From Fagopyrum homotropicum (taxonomy: Eukaryota > Streptophyta > Magnoliopsida > Caryophyllales > Polygonaceae), in assembly GCA_033239125.1 (NCBI GenBank), contig BSWB01000004.1, positions 60,759,501-60,823,500 on the forward strand: 64,000 bases of DNA, in the 5' to 3' direction. The translations under genes were made by a program, and so were the position numbers. The notes beneath the pieces are model-generated. The model saw nothing but the letters and a program-made list of their open reading frames with translations, was not told the origin of the DNA and did no database searches. Positions within the stretch are counted from its first letter, which is position 1; each line of letters starts with the position of its first letter. Below are positions 44,160 to 55,800 of the stretch, piece by piece.

Positions 44160-45887
44160 TGTTCGCTCCAAACGGTGTGTGCAAGCTTTAAATTTATAAC
44201 CCTAAACGTAAGCTTAAAACAAGGATGCGAACCCGCAGTGTACGGGTCAATCGTAGTAAAAAGCAAGGAATTCCAGGGGTCGATCACAGGGACTTAGTGA
44301 AACAAAGTCCAATTACGGTAAGCTTTAGCAATCACTAACCATAAAGCAATTAAAACAATCAAAGATGATAAAAGTCAATAAAGGAAATATGCAATTCTAG
44401 GGATTAAAGCATCTAGTTGTGGTTCCAACTCAAGATCTAAAGATAAGTGGACAAAGTTGAGGTTTTTGCATGGGGAAGGTGTTACTAAAGTGGAATAGAT
44501 CACCGGGTAAGTCTCACTACTCACTAATCCAAAACCGTAACTCCTATCACCGGGTAAGTCTCAAGGCATTAAGATAAAGAACTATAATCTCAAACTAACA
44601 CGCCATCTAAGGGAATAGAATCAACCTTTACCGGGTAAGTCTCAGGCTAACTCACAAAGATGGGATGGAAGCACACTCAAACCCCAATAAAGGATTAACC
44701 TTTATCACCTATACTTATGATCTTAGGTAAACAAACAAAGGAATTACCGGGTAAGTCTCATCCTAGGCTTGCATTGAACCAGGAAAGGTGTAATAAGAAT
44801 AGGATTTGGCAAACTCTAACACTTAACTCTCAGTTTCGGATCAGATAAGTCACCTCGGTCAGAAGAATTCCACCCCGGCCGAGATGTTCATCGACTGAAC
44901 GAGATGCTTAGGGTTAAGGTTAAAGACTCGAACTTTCAGGGTCCTACTGTGATTAAGATTTTTCTATCATTGTTTTTCCCACAACCTTCAGCCAATCACC
45001 CTAGAATCACACAAAGAGATTAGCCACTCATCATCATGAAAGTATTAATCAAGTATATGGGAAGAAGGTGAATATTTGAACAAGAAGAATTTAATGAAAA
45101 GACTTCAATAACTGAATCAAATGTCACAACAAAGCGTTCCTTGGATAGAAATCCAACAAGACAAGACAACAAGGAAGGGAATCTAAGATGATCTTACAAA
45201 AACCCTTCAAAAGCTATAAAAGCTATAATCTTCCTTCTTCAACCTTCAAAAAGGTTCTTCAAATCTCCCAACTGGAGTATGGCCGCAGCGGTGTAGTAGG
45301 TGTAAGCAAGGTGATAGCGGATGTCGGATTTGTGGGAAATTCGACCCTTTTTATAGGAAAATTACTCTCCAAAGATAAGATATCTTAGAAAGATCTCTTC
45401 CCATAAAAATAGGTAAAATATATGATCTAGCATATCTTCTTCCTTCCAGGAGCCAAGCCCAAAAATATAAGATCTCGGCCAAGAATAAAATATTCTCGCC
45501 GCGTCCCAGGTGTTCGCCTCGGTCGAGTCGACTTCTCTGGATCACCTCGGTCGAGGTGAATATGTGGTCAACCGAGGTGAGTCACAACTGGAAGTGAAAT
45601 CTCTCAAATCTGGTCCAAAGTGAATCTCTAATCCATAGCTATGCTTCCTGGATGGTTCCTTATGTTCCTGAATGTAGCTCCAATGACTCCATAGCTCCTT
45701 TTGCTCCTTTTTGATGCAAAACGTGCCATTTAACCTACGATTACAACAAAACTAGGTGTAGACCTCGATTCCCGCAAAGGTAGATGAAATGGTAACATAA
45801 TCACATATTATACATACAAACATGCAGATTATTGAAGATAAAACGTCCAAACAAACCCCAAAATATAGACTATAATTCATGCTATCA
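44160..45887 (-). repeat. 3' LTR of Athila 3
   Basis: 1728 bases, nearly identical to 52999-54746. ACCGGGTAAGTCTC motifs at 44503, 44550, 44630 and 44746. Palindrome clusters at 44850-44907 and 45516-45580; the exact CACCTCGGTCGAGGTG is at 45543-45558. Confidence 0.95.
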
Positions 45888-47056
45888 AAATACCCCATAC
45901 TTAGCCCTTGCTTGTCCCCAAGCAAGTTCTGCATATAAAAGGCAAGATAGAATGGATTATAAGTCAAGAAAATCAATGAAAAAGTCCTTCAAAAACATTT
46001 TATGGTGTGCTACAATCATAGATCACTCTAAGAGAATACTTCATGGAGTTTAAAATCAATGTATGATCAAAACATTTTATAAATATAAGAAAGTTGTTCA
46101 TCTTTGCATAAAATCATAGAATGCATAATAAGTCATAATTATCGAAATTAATCATGCATAATCCAGTTTAAACCACTAAGTCAATCAACAAGCTCGAGGT
46201 CTCAAGGGCTTCCCAAAAGAAAGGTCAAGAAACGTGTAGGGTAGGGATGTATGTAAGGTAATGTGGTACTAGAATCCGGGAAAAGGATATACTTCACTTT
46301 CACTTTGACTTTCAACATCTTCCACCAATAAGCTTTGCTTATTTCACACTTTTTCTTTTTACTTTACTTTTTGGGATGCATGGACAGAGGTGCACAATAA
46401 CCGAAGCCTAGGAAATCAGCAATCATCAATTTTTTGAGATGCATCAAACCCTTGATGCACATACCATGACCCGTTACGAATATCGCTCAATCCGACTTTG
46501 GCAAGACACAAACACCCGGCTATGTGAATGGTGCCGAGTTACTCATCATCATGATTGACTTCTCCAAACCTATTATTACTTTCTAACACTTTCACTTCCA
46601 ACTAACTTCTCAACTTTAACTTCACTTGCTTTCACCACTTCGCTTGCTTCCAAATTCCCGGATAGGTAAAGGGATGCAAAATGTATATGAGAGGCTAAGC
46701 ATGATCAAAAAGAAGAAGAGAGAAGAATGAATTGCCTTGGTCTTTCCAGGAAGAAAGTGAGAGAACTCATAACGTGGTGTCAACCTTCAAATTCAACATA
46801 ATTTGGATATAAACAAAGTATTAAACATGCCAATAATTTCAAACAAAGCATTTAGCAACTTAAACATATTATAAAACCTTTCAAACACATAAAGATTTCA
46901 AAACCAGTCAGTAAGCAAGATCTTCACTGAGATCATATCCAGATAAGAAGCACAAAAATCGTTTCGAAAACTTCTCAGTTAACCCACCTCGGTCGAGGTG
47001 TTCTTAGGTCAACCGAGGTGAAACACCTCGTTCGGCCAGAACTCCACCGGTCGAGG
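45888..47056 (-). other. 3' non-coding region of Athila 3
   Basis: Holds a palindrome cluster at 46985-47055, the block shared with Athila 1 and 2 (46381-46560, read on the minus strand) and, next to the LTR, the hairpin CTTGCTTG/CAAGCAAG with loop GGGA (45907-45926) followed by AAGTATGGGGTATTT (45888-45902). No gene seen. Confidence 0.75.
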
Positions 47057-47908
47057 TCAAAAAAATTTTTTTAAAACCAGTTTTTCGACGTTTTTCTCAA
47101 TCAAATAACCTGTATGTATGCATGCAGTCTCAGATAAACATATAGAAGCAACATCAAGCCAAAGTCGGGGATAGTTGGCGATGTGAGTCACAATCCCTCC
47201 GCAGCAGATGTCCCCCTTCGCCTTGGTCTTGATCTTGTGCAGGTCCTCTGCCAACATCAAGCCAAAGTCGGGGATCCCTCCAGTCACCATGCAGTATAGG
47301 CTAAAAAGCTCCCCCTGTCGGACCTTCTGGGGCATCTCAGTACGCGCCAGAAGCGTCTCGCTGAAAATGCGGTGGGCTAACCTAAAAGCTAGGTGAAAAA
47401 TAACCTTCTCCCTGGAGTCTCTAGGGCGCCACATGTCTGCGTGCTCAACCACGTGAGCAATCTGTCCCCAAAACTCCCTAGCTACAGTCCGGGAAGGGAA
47501 GTCAACAGCGATCGGGGCTGGGAAACCGAAAATGTCTCTCCAATACTCTAGTGGAACTATGAAGTTCCGGTTCATCAACCGGTACTTCACAGAACGCTCT
47601 GTGGGGAGGTAGGTGAAGGAGCTAATAAACTCTAGGGTGGGCTCCAAATAGGCAGGTGCACGGATCTCAGTAAACTGATCCAATCCTACCGTCGATATCA
47701 TACGTCTAAGGTCTCCATCCACATGGAGACAGTCAAAGGCTGATACGTCCAGGAAGCGAGGTGTTATCACTAGACGGGCTGCAATACGGTCGTAATCGAC
47801 CCGGTGTCGCTCGTGGATCACCGGTCGATAGGGTCTGGCAGAAGAAGAGGAAGGGGAAGGGGAGGATCTATCCCTAATGGCAACACGTCTGTCAGAACTC
47901 ATTTTCAA
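47057..47908 (-). pseudogene. Env-position ORF of Athila 3 (ATHILA ORF-1-type), C-terminally truncated
   Basis: Start at 47908, or two codons later (MSSDRR). A Ser/Arg-rich N-terminus is followed by the conserved domain: GLDQFTEIRAPAYLEPTLEF, YRLMNRNFIVPLEYWRDIFG, VIFHLAFRLAHRIFSE, RTEMPQKVRQGELFSLY, GGIVTHIA. The Pro/Trp-rich and charged C-terminal part seen in Athila 2 is missing. The frame runs instead into low-complexity A/T sequence at 47057-47100, so a deletion also removed the first hairpin/purine module. No signal peptide is visible. Function unknown. Confidence 0.8.
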
Positions 47909-48665
47909 ACTCTCTCTGTCAGATCACCTCGGTCGGTCTGACAAACTAAAGAACACCTCGGCCGAGGCACAGCACGTCTGGACCGAGGCAAAAACTGCGT
48001 AACTAATTTCCTCAAAAATTTCAGTTCTTTTCCCCCAAAATCAATACAACTGGTTCCTATGGGGTACTTAATCCGTTTCTCAGCAAATGCAGGGCAATCC
48101 AAGCCCAAATCGAAGCAAAAACAGCGAGGTTAGGGTTTCGTTCTCTTTTTAACTCGTTTGGCCGTTTCGGTTCGATTTCTTCGCAGATCGACGTTGCATT
48201 GGGATCCTCTACGCTTTAATCGCAGTTTGGAAGCGAAAATCTTCAAAAACGAGCAAGAATCGAAGGGCGAGGTGAAATGGGGCGCCGCGGTCGAGGGGGT
48301 AGGTAAAGAGAAGAAAAAGAAAATTTTCCCCTTTTTATACCCTTTCTGGAACTGTTGTCACCTCGGTCGAGGTGGTCTTGACTGGACCGAGGTGGTACGG
48401 ACCGAGGTGGTTCTTCAGAAACCCTAGTCGCCTCGGTTGCTCAAGAATCATCTCGGTCGAGGTGCTTTGTCAGCAACCGAGATGTGCATCAGTCAAACTT
48501 CGTCTTCTCAAATTCTTGAACTTCTGTCCTTCCAGTTATGCTCCTGGTTTGTACTCCTTCCTTAGATGTCACCTGTTATTTGTCTAGGACGCCCAAAACA
48601 AAACAAAGCAAAGCAAAAGCAAAACTATGTAAGCTAGACTAGAAAAAGGGAAAAGAAAGCAATAC
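47909..48665 (-). other. Spacer with palindrome clusters between pol and the 3' ORF of Athila 3
   Basis: No gene. Clusters of CACCTCGGTCGAGGTG-type palindromes and ACCGAGGTG half-sites at 48360-48486, a weaker site near 48285, and one at 47926-47990 directly before the 3' ORF. The equivalent interval of Athila 2 carries its own palindromes. Confidence 0.75.
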
Positions 48666-48683
48666 CTTGGGTTGCCTCCCAAG
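48666..48683 (-). other. Post-pol hairpin of Athila 3 (loop AGGCAA)
   Basis: On the minus strand, stem CTTGGG/CCCAAG with loop AGGCAA follows AAGCGCTT about 85 bases after pol. It is identical to the Athila 2 stem. Confidence 0.6.
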
Positions 48684-48765
48684 AAGCGCTTGGTTTAAGG
48701 TCGCTAGCTAGACCATAGTGCGTCTCTCAAACGAGGTATATTGGTGCAACCTCCTCAACCGGAAC

Positions 48766-50046
48766 TTACGGTTTGTATTTCTTAAGTCTATGACCATTGA
48801 CCTTGAAGCTTCCGCTCGTCTCGCCCCATATCTCAACTGCACCATGAAGAAAAACATGTTTCACAACATAAGGTCCGGTCCATCTAGATTTCAACTTACC
48901 TGGAAAGAGGCGGAGGCGGGAGTTAAAGAGTAGAACTAAGTCTCCTTCATTAAGCTCCTTTGGAATTATATGCTTGTCATGCCATTTCTTCGTCCTCTCC
49001 TTATAGAATTTGGCATTCTCATAAGCGTTCAAATGCAGCTCCTCCAGCTCGTTGATATCCAATAGCCGCTTCTCGCCGGCCTCCTTAATGTCGAAGTTGA
49101 ACCATTTGATCGCCCAATATGCTTTGTGTTCTAACTCAACGGGCAAATGGCAAGACTTCCCGTATACCAAATTATAAGGGGTGGTACCTATGGGAGTCTT
49201 AAATGCGGTCCTGTAGGCCCAAAGAGCGTCGTCCAATTTCATGGACCAATCCTTCCTCGTCCTAGAAACGGTCTTCTCCAAAATTGCCTTGATTTCTCTA
49301 TTCGAGATCTCGACCGGTCCACTAGTTTGAGGGTGATAAGGGGTTGATACCTTGTGGTTTACCCCATACTTTGATAGAAGTGCTTTGAACTTCCGGTTGA
49401 TGAAATGCGTTCTTCCATCGCTGATGATGATGCGTGGAGTTCCAAAATGTGGAAAGATAGTTCAGTTTAAGAACTTCACAACCACCTTGGCGTCATTAGT
49501 GGGAGAAGCAATGGCTTCAATCCATCTAGAGACGTAATCAACTGCAAGAAGAATATAGAGGTTTCCTCCGAAGGATGGGAAAGGTCCCATGAAGTCTATC
49601 CCCCATACATCAAAGATTTCCACCTCTTGAATGTTATTAAGTGGCATTTCGTTCCTCCTTGATAAATTTCCTGTTCTTTGGCATGCATCACAAGAGACAA
49701 CAAACGATTGCACATCCTTAAATAATCTAGGCCAAAAGAAACCGGAACGTAATACCTTAGCGCATGTTTTATCGGTGCTAGCATGTCCTCCACAAGGGAG
49801 TGAATAACAATGCCATATGACGCTATTAACTTCATCTTCCGGAATGCATCTTTGAAGCATCTCATCCGGCCCGCGCTTGAATAGCAGCGGTTCATCCCAG
49901 TAGTAATGGCGTACTTCCTTGAAGAATCTCTTCTTTTGAGAGTACGTCAATCCGGGCGGCACTTCCTGGCAAACAAGATAATTCACAATATCAGCATACC
50001 AAGGTCCTTTATTATCAGAAAGTTGGTGGATGGAATGTTCCACCAA
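48766..50046 (-). pseudogene. Integrase of Athila 3
   Basis: Begins in the RNase H-integrase linker (PWYADIVNYLVCQEVPPG). HHCC region (HCYSLPCGGHASTDKT to CDACQRTG), DDE core (VWGIDFMGPF near 49600, IISDG near 49415, VEISNREIKA near 49300) and C-terminal LFNSRLRLFPGKLKSRWTGP follow. A stop after VVVKFLN at 49462-49464 is the main break, at the same site as the stop in Athila 2. The end is at 48766. Confidence 0.87.
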
Positions 50047-51891
50047 CTAAGGATGAATGTCAGAGAAGGGGTTAAGAAATTTGTTATTCTCAGCAGTCTC
50101 AGTTGACATCATCTCGCCTTCGACCTCGGTCGAGGCGCAGAGGCGTTGACCGAGATGTTCTTCGGTCGCCTCGCTCAGTCCAGAAAGTGCCTCGGTCGAG
50201 GTACTGCAACTGGAACCGAAACTGGAGATCTTCGTCTCCTGGGTTAGCTTCTCAGTTTTAGCTCCTGGATCTTCTTCTAGTGCTTTTAAGCTCTGTATAT
50301 CTGCATCACAAGAAGCATCTATACCTTCCTCCGTTAAACTGAAGCTAATAACTCTTTCGAGTGGATCGTTAATAAGGATATAGCTCACCAATTCTCTTGA
50401 TTCTTCTTCATCGTAGATGTTGAAGACATCATCGCTTAGCTGCTCCCCTTTCATGGCTGCAAGTAATGCGAACTCCACCTCATCGCCACCAATGTTGAAT
50501 TTCAACTTGGCTTTCTTGCAATCCACGTTGCAACCCGAAGTTGCTAGAAATAGCCTTCCGAGAATAATAGGAACAGGATAATCTGCGGGAATGTCAAGTA
50601 CAACAAAATCTATTGGCAAATAGAAGTTACCTAACTTGACCGGAACATCTTCCAAAATGCCCACGGGATGGGTGATGGAGTGATCCGTCATGTATAATCG
50701 AATCTTGACCGGCTTGGGCTCTCCAAGTCCGATCTTCACACATAGCTCCAGCGGAATGATGCTCACGCTGGCTCCTAGATCACATAGGGCTTCACAAGTG
50801 ACATCCCCAACTTGAATGGGAATGCAAAATGAGCCGGGATCTCTTAATTTAGGTGGCATCTTCTCCTTCATGATTTGAATAAGCTCCGAGGATTTAGATG
50901 TCATCCTAACTTCACCAAAATCTTCCAGTTTCCTCTTTCTTGATAGGATCTCCTTCAAGAACTTCCCATAGGCGGGCATCCCTAGAATAGCATCAAGGAA
51001 AGGAATGTTAATGTGCAGTTTATTCATCAAGTCAAGGAACTTACCAAAGTGCTTGTCTAGATGTGCTCTGGCCCTTGACTGAGGGAATGGAAGTGGTGGT
51101 TTGTATGCAGGAGGTGGAATATAAACTTCAGTTTTCCCCTCCGCTTTCTGTGGCTCCACCTCGGTTGGCATCTCGGCCAAAGTGTTCTTCGACTGTACCT
51201 GGACCGAGGTGGTCTTCTTCGGTACTGGCACCGACCGAGGCACTGGATCTGCAGTTTTCAGTCCACTCCTCATAGTTATGGCCATGATCTGGCCATTAGG
51301 GTTGCTTTCCGTCCTTGCTGGAAGCTTCCCTGGATCTCTTGGCGCTTCATTCGCCCTACTTGCAAGTTGTTGTTCAAAGGCTTTTTGGGCCTTCGAAAAT
51401 GAAGTCATAGAAGTCTCCATAGCACTAAGCTTGATCAAGATAGCCTCCAGCACTGCGTCTTTCTTTTCCGGCTGAGACGAACTTGATCCTTGCCCCTGGA
51501 TCTTTAATGGAGTAGAAGAAGAAGAAGGGGAAGAGAGGAAAGGATTAGAGGAATCGTTAGAATTGGAGTTAGAATGATTGTTACCAGAATTTTGGTTGTT
51601 CGCCCTCCAACTGTTGCTATTGGATCCTCTATTGTTGTTGTTGTTGTAGTTGTTGTTCCGGGACCCGTTGTTGTTGTTACGGTATCCATTGTTGTTATTC
51701 CTTTGTCCTTGATCTTCCTTCTTGGTTTGAGCAATCAAGAGTTCCTTCAATTGCTTCACGTCATTCTTCAAAGACGTGAGTTGATTGTTGTTGGGCTGAG
51801 TTTCTTGGAAGTTAACTCTTTTAACTCCACCTTCAGCTCCTTGATGGGTGTATTTCTCCATATGCAAAGCTTGCTTCTCGATAAAGTCCAA
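50047..51891 (-). pseudogene. gag C-terminus and protease of Athila 3
   Basis: It continues gag with an Asn-rich stretch (about 51720-51550), then FPQSRARAHLDKHFGKFL, the CDLGASVSIIPLELC active-site region (about 50790-50745) and PVPIILGRLFLATSGC (usual GRPFL changed to GRLFL). Palindrome clusters at 51155-51245 and 50112-50215 are translated within this frame. It ends at TAG 50047-50049, after which integrase-linker sequence follows directly; RT is missing. Confidence 0.87.
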
Positions 51892-52871
51892 GCTTCGTCA
51901 ATCGCCATGTCCATAAAGGTACCGGCGGAGAGTAGTTGGAGGTTGAACTGGGTGCTTCCGTCCAGTCCCTTGAAGTATATCTCCAACAACTCTATCTTTG
52001 GAATCCCATGATATGGGCAATCCAAAAGAATGTCCTTGAACCTCTCCCATGACTTGGACAAGCTCTCCTTGTCCTTCATAATGAAAGCATTGATCTTCCC
52101 TCTCATTTCAGCGGTCTTAGAGGGGGGAAAGAATTTGGTCAAGAATTTCGTAGTCATCTCCTCCCATGTGCTGATTTTTCCTGGAGGAAGAGATTGATAC
52201 CAAGTAAGAGCTCTATATTTTAAAGAAAAGTAAAAAGGTCTTAGCTTGTAGTTGTTATTTTCAATCCTTGAGGGTCTCAAGGTCTCCATCAAGATCTCGT
52301 AGTTTTGAAGATGTTGATGTGGGGATTCCTTCTCTAGCCCTCCGAACTGGCATTGGCGAATCATGGATAGAACTTGCGGTCAAAGTTCGTAGTCATGGTC
52401 CGCTGGATCTCCTAGGTTAACTCCTGGATGCCTCAGTTGTTGATTGGGGTCCATCCTTTGACCTAGGGTTTGCGGGATTCCTGCAAGAAGAACGCCTCGG
52501 ACTGGCATCCGAGGTGGAAGCACCTCGGCTGAGGCGTCAGGTATTGGAACCTGCCTCGGTCGAGGGTCAGCAACTGGGACCTGCATCGGTTCAGCATCGG
52601 GAACTGGATCTTCCCTCGGTCGAAGTAGATATTGGTCTCGTAGGGCTGTCATATCTGCTTCGATTGCTTCAGTCCTGGTGCGAGTTTCCTCTTTCTCTTG
52701 CCTTAATTCTTCCCTGCTAAGGCGTAGCTGTTCTAACGCCTCTTTCAACTCGGCCTCAAGATCGCGATTGTCTTGGTTGGCCATCTTCGCTTCTCGTAAG
52801 CGTCGTTTGTATGTCTTTTCTGGTTTGGGATCGTAAGGAACGATTTCCTTCCCAGTGCGGGTTCTTCGCAT
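51768..52871 (-). pseudogene. gag of Athila 3
   Basis: Starts at 52871 (MRRTRTGKEIVPYDP), matching the other two gag starts. A long charged coiled-coil-like region (RDLEAELKEALEQLRLSREELRQ) is followed by a segment (52500-52630) made largely of palindrome repeats. TGA at 52380-52382 interrupts DYEL/PQVL. The capsid-like core (ALTWYQSLPPG, TKFFPPSKTAEMRGKINAF, LLDCPYHGIPK) spans about 52280-51900. A one-base frame change near 51893 moves the reading into the protease frame. Confidence 0.87.
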
Positions 52872-52974
52872 AAACCTAAAAAAGAACCTGTAAAAGTCGT
52901 TGTAGTAGAGTGGTTAGTAGACACGGGGGCAAGTGCCCCAAAAGCAAACCGTAACCGGCTCGGTCTAGACCAAG

Positions 52975-52992
52975 TCCCCGGCAACGGCGCCA
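52975..52992 (-). promoter_or_regulatory. Primer binding site of Athila 3 (tRNA-Asp type)
   Basis: The minus-strand sequence TGGCGCCGTTGCCGGGGA is identical to that of Athila 2 and complementary to the 3' end of plant tRNA-Asp. Confidence 0.9.
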
Positions 52993-52998
52993 AAAACT

Positions 52999-54746
52999 TG
53001 TTCGCTCCAAACGGTGTGTGCAAGCTTTAAATTTATAACCCTAGACGTAAGCTTAAAACAAGGATGCGAACCCGCACTGTACGGGTCAATCGTAGTAAAA
53101 AGCAAGGAATTCCAGGGGTCGATCACAGGGACTTAGTGAAACAAAGTCCAATTATGGTAAGCTTTAGCAATCACTAACCAAAAAGCAATTAAAACAATCA
53201 AAGATGATAAAAGTCAATAAAGGAAATATGCAATTCTAGGGATTAAAGCATCTAGTTGTGGTTCCAACTCAAGATCTAAAGATAAGTGGACAAAGTTGAG
53301 GTTTTTGCATGGGGAAGGTGTTACTAAAGTGGAATAGATCACCGGGTAAGTCTCACTACTCACTAATCCAAAACCGTAACTCCTATCACCGGGTAAGTCT
53401 CAAGGCATTAAGATAAAGAACTATAATCTCAAACTAACACACCATCTAAGGGAATAGAATCAACCTTTACCGGGTAAGTCTCAGGCTAACTCACAAAGAT
53501 GGGATGGAAGCACACTCAAACCCCAATAAAGGATTAACCTTTATTACCTATACTTATGATCTTAGGTAAACAAACAAAGGAATTACCGGGTAAGTCTCAT
53601 CCTAGGCTTGCATTGAACCAGGAAAGGTGTAATAAGAATAGGATTTGGCAAACTCTAACACTTAACTCTCAGTTTCGGATCAGATAAGTCACCTCGGTCA
53701 GAAGAATTCCACCCCGGCCGAGATGTTCATCGACTGAACGAGATACTTAGGGTTAAGGTTAAAGACTCGAACTTTCAGGGTCCTACTGTGATTAAGATTT
53801 TTCTATCATTGTTTTTCCCACAACCTTCAGCCAATCACCCTAGAATCACACAAAGAGATTAGCCACTCATCATCATGAAAGTATTAATCAAGTATATGGG
53901 AAGAAGGTGAATATTTGACAAGAAGAATTTAATGAAAAGACTTCAATAACTGAATCAAATGTCACAACAAAGCGTTCCTTGGATAGAAATCCAACAAGAC
54001 AAGACAACAAGGAAGGGAATCTAAGATGATCTTACAAAAACCCTTCAAAAGCTATAAAAGCTATAATCTTCCTTCTTCAACCTTCAAAAAGGTTCTTTAA
54101 ATCTCCCAACTGGAGTATGGCCGCAGCGGTGTAGTAGGTGTAAGCAAGGTGATAGCGGATGTCGGATTTGTGGGAAATCCGACCCTTTTTATAGGAAAAT
54201 TACTCTCCAAAGATAAGATATCTTTGAACGATCTCTTCCCATAAAAATAGGTAAAATATATGATCTAGCATATCTTCTTCCTTCCAGGAGCCAAGCCCAA
54301 AAATATAAGATCTCTTTCCAAAGATAAAATATCTCAGCCAAGAATAAAATATTCTCGCCGCGTCCCAGGTGTTCGCCTCGGTCGAGTCGACTTCTCTGGA
54401 TTACCTCGGTCGAGGTGAACCTGTGGTCAACCGAGGTGAGTCACAACTGGAAGTGAAATCTCTCAAATCTGGTCCAAAGTGAATCTCTAATCCATAGCTA
54501 TGCTTCCTGGATGGTTTCTTATGTTCCTGAATGTAACTCCAATGACTTCATAGCTCCTTTTGCTCCTTTTTGATGCAAAACGTGCCATTTAACCTACGAT
54601 TACAACAAAACTAGGTGTAGACATCGATTCCCGCAAAGGTAGATGAAATGGTAATATAATCACATATTATACATACAAACATGCAGATTATTGAAGATAA
54701 AACGTCCAAACAAACCCCAAAATATAGACTATAATTCATGCTATCA
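52999..54746 (-). repeat. 5' LTR of Athila 3
   Basis: On the plus strand it runs TGTTCGCTCC to GCTATCA. It holds palindrome clusters (about 53690-53750 and 54373-54440) and four ACCGGGTAAGTCTC motifs between about 53342 and 53600. It differs from the 3' LTR mainly by about 20 extra bases near 54311-54340. Confidence 0.95.
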
Positions 54747-54751
54747 CGAGT

Positions 54752-55131
54752 CCTAGGACCAGTTAGCTAAGGAACTACGACACCTTCAATGGTAATAAAC
54801 AACACTCATTACACAACCAAACGACCAAGCACCTATGGGATAAGCTAATTCACTCAAGTTGGCAAAATAAATCAGGACAACCCATCCCTTTCCAAACAAC
54901 TATAACAAGAGGAAAGGGGATATACAAAAATAAACAATATAAACCAAAGTACACCAAGATGACTAGGAAAACCAAACTAATGAAGAGCCAACTACAATAT
55001 CCGGCCTTGACATCAAGTAAGTGTGAAAGCAAAATGAATATTCACACAATTAAAGCTTTCCGACAACCAAATCATGGAAATTTAGGTAATAAAGATGGAT
55101 GCCTACCATCCAACCCCCACCTAAAGTGTAC
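54752..55131 (+). other. LINE segment before ORF2
   Basis: LINE sequence resumes after the CGAGT duplication. No protein recognised on either strand; probably the inter-ORF spacer. The ORF2 endonuclease begins at about 55132. Confidence 0.5.
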
Positions 55132-55800
55132 ATGAAGAAAGCCTTCTAGAACTGTCGAGGCATAAGGAAGAAGTTTTTTGGACAGACATCAAAATAACAA
55201 CCCAAAATGAGCACATTGATATGCTTATGCTAGCGGAACTCAAAACAAATATTGAACCTCCTGAGTCGTGCTGGCGGAGTGTGGGGTTTGATAGTATATG
55301 TTTCATCCCATCGAAGGGCTTAGCAGGTGGGTTATGCCTTTTATGGAAAAACAATCTACTTAACAATGAAAGAGTAGAACTTCGCCATAAGGATAAAAGA
55401 TTCATTATAGTGGAGCATACTAACTTCGAATCTAATTTCCACATGGTTATTTTCCTAATTTACGCACCCCTAAATGAGAGACTTAAAGATGAATTTTGGA
55501 TAAAAGTAACATAAGCCATAAAAGCGCAAAATAAACTTGTACTCCTAATGCCAGATTACAATAACATCCTTAATCCATCCGATAAATTGGGAGGGGCATC
55601 ACTAAGAACAAATCGATTTCAATGACTACAAAATGTAATACAAGAATGCAACCTTGTGGATCTCATAGCTAAAGGGAATGAATTCACATGGCGAAGGAAA
55701 AGATATGGAGAGAATAATACGTTTGAAAAGCTAGATAGAGTCATGGCTCATTGTGAGGTGCTTAATGTCTACAATCTAATTCATGTATGGAATCACGCGT
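55132..55800 (+). pseudogene. LINE ORF2: endonuclease domain
   Basis: An NCRG box at about 55146 (preceded by a stop where Trp is usual) is followed by LAELKTNIEPP (about 55230, the ETK/E region), GLAGGLCLLWKN, VIFLIYAPL, a DYNNILNPSDKLGG segment (about 55553, the GDFN region of APE endonucleases) and LDRVMAH (about 55731; LDR.L is usual). Frame changes and stops at about 55511 and 55622 break it. The order and motifs match the apurinic-type endonuclease of plant L1 elements. Confidence 0.8.

Larger units (their letters stand above)
44160..54746 (-). mobile_element. Athila 3, LTR retrotransposon lacking RT and RNase H
   Basis: LTRs at 52999-54746 (5' on this strand, 1748 bases) and 44160-45887 (3', 1728 bases). 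Target duplication CGAGT (44155-44159 and 54747-54751). tRNA-Asp primer site, gag, protease, integrase and an env-position ORF are present. RT and nearly all of RNase H are absent. The LTRs are almost identical apart from a 20-base difference, suggesting the youngest insertion of the three full-length Athila copies. It carries CACCTCGGTCGAGGTG-type palindromes instead of CCACGGCCGTGG. Confidence 0.95.

Noticed and set aside
43836..44297. A 153-codon open frame
   Set aside because: It crosses the boundary of Athila 3 (44160), so it is half LINE and half LTR; not a gene.
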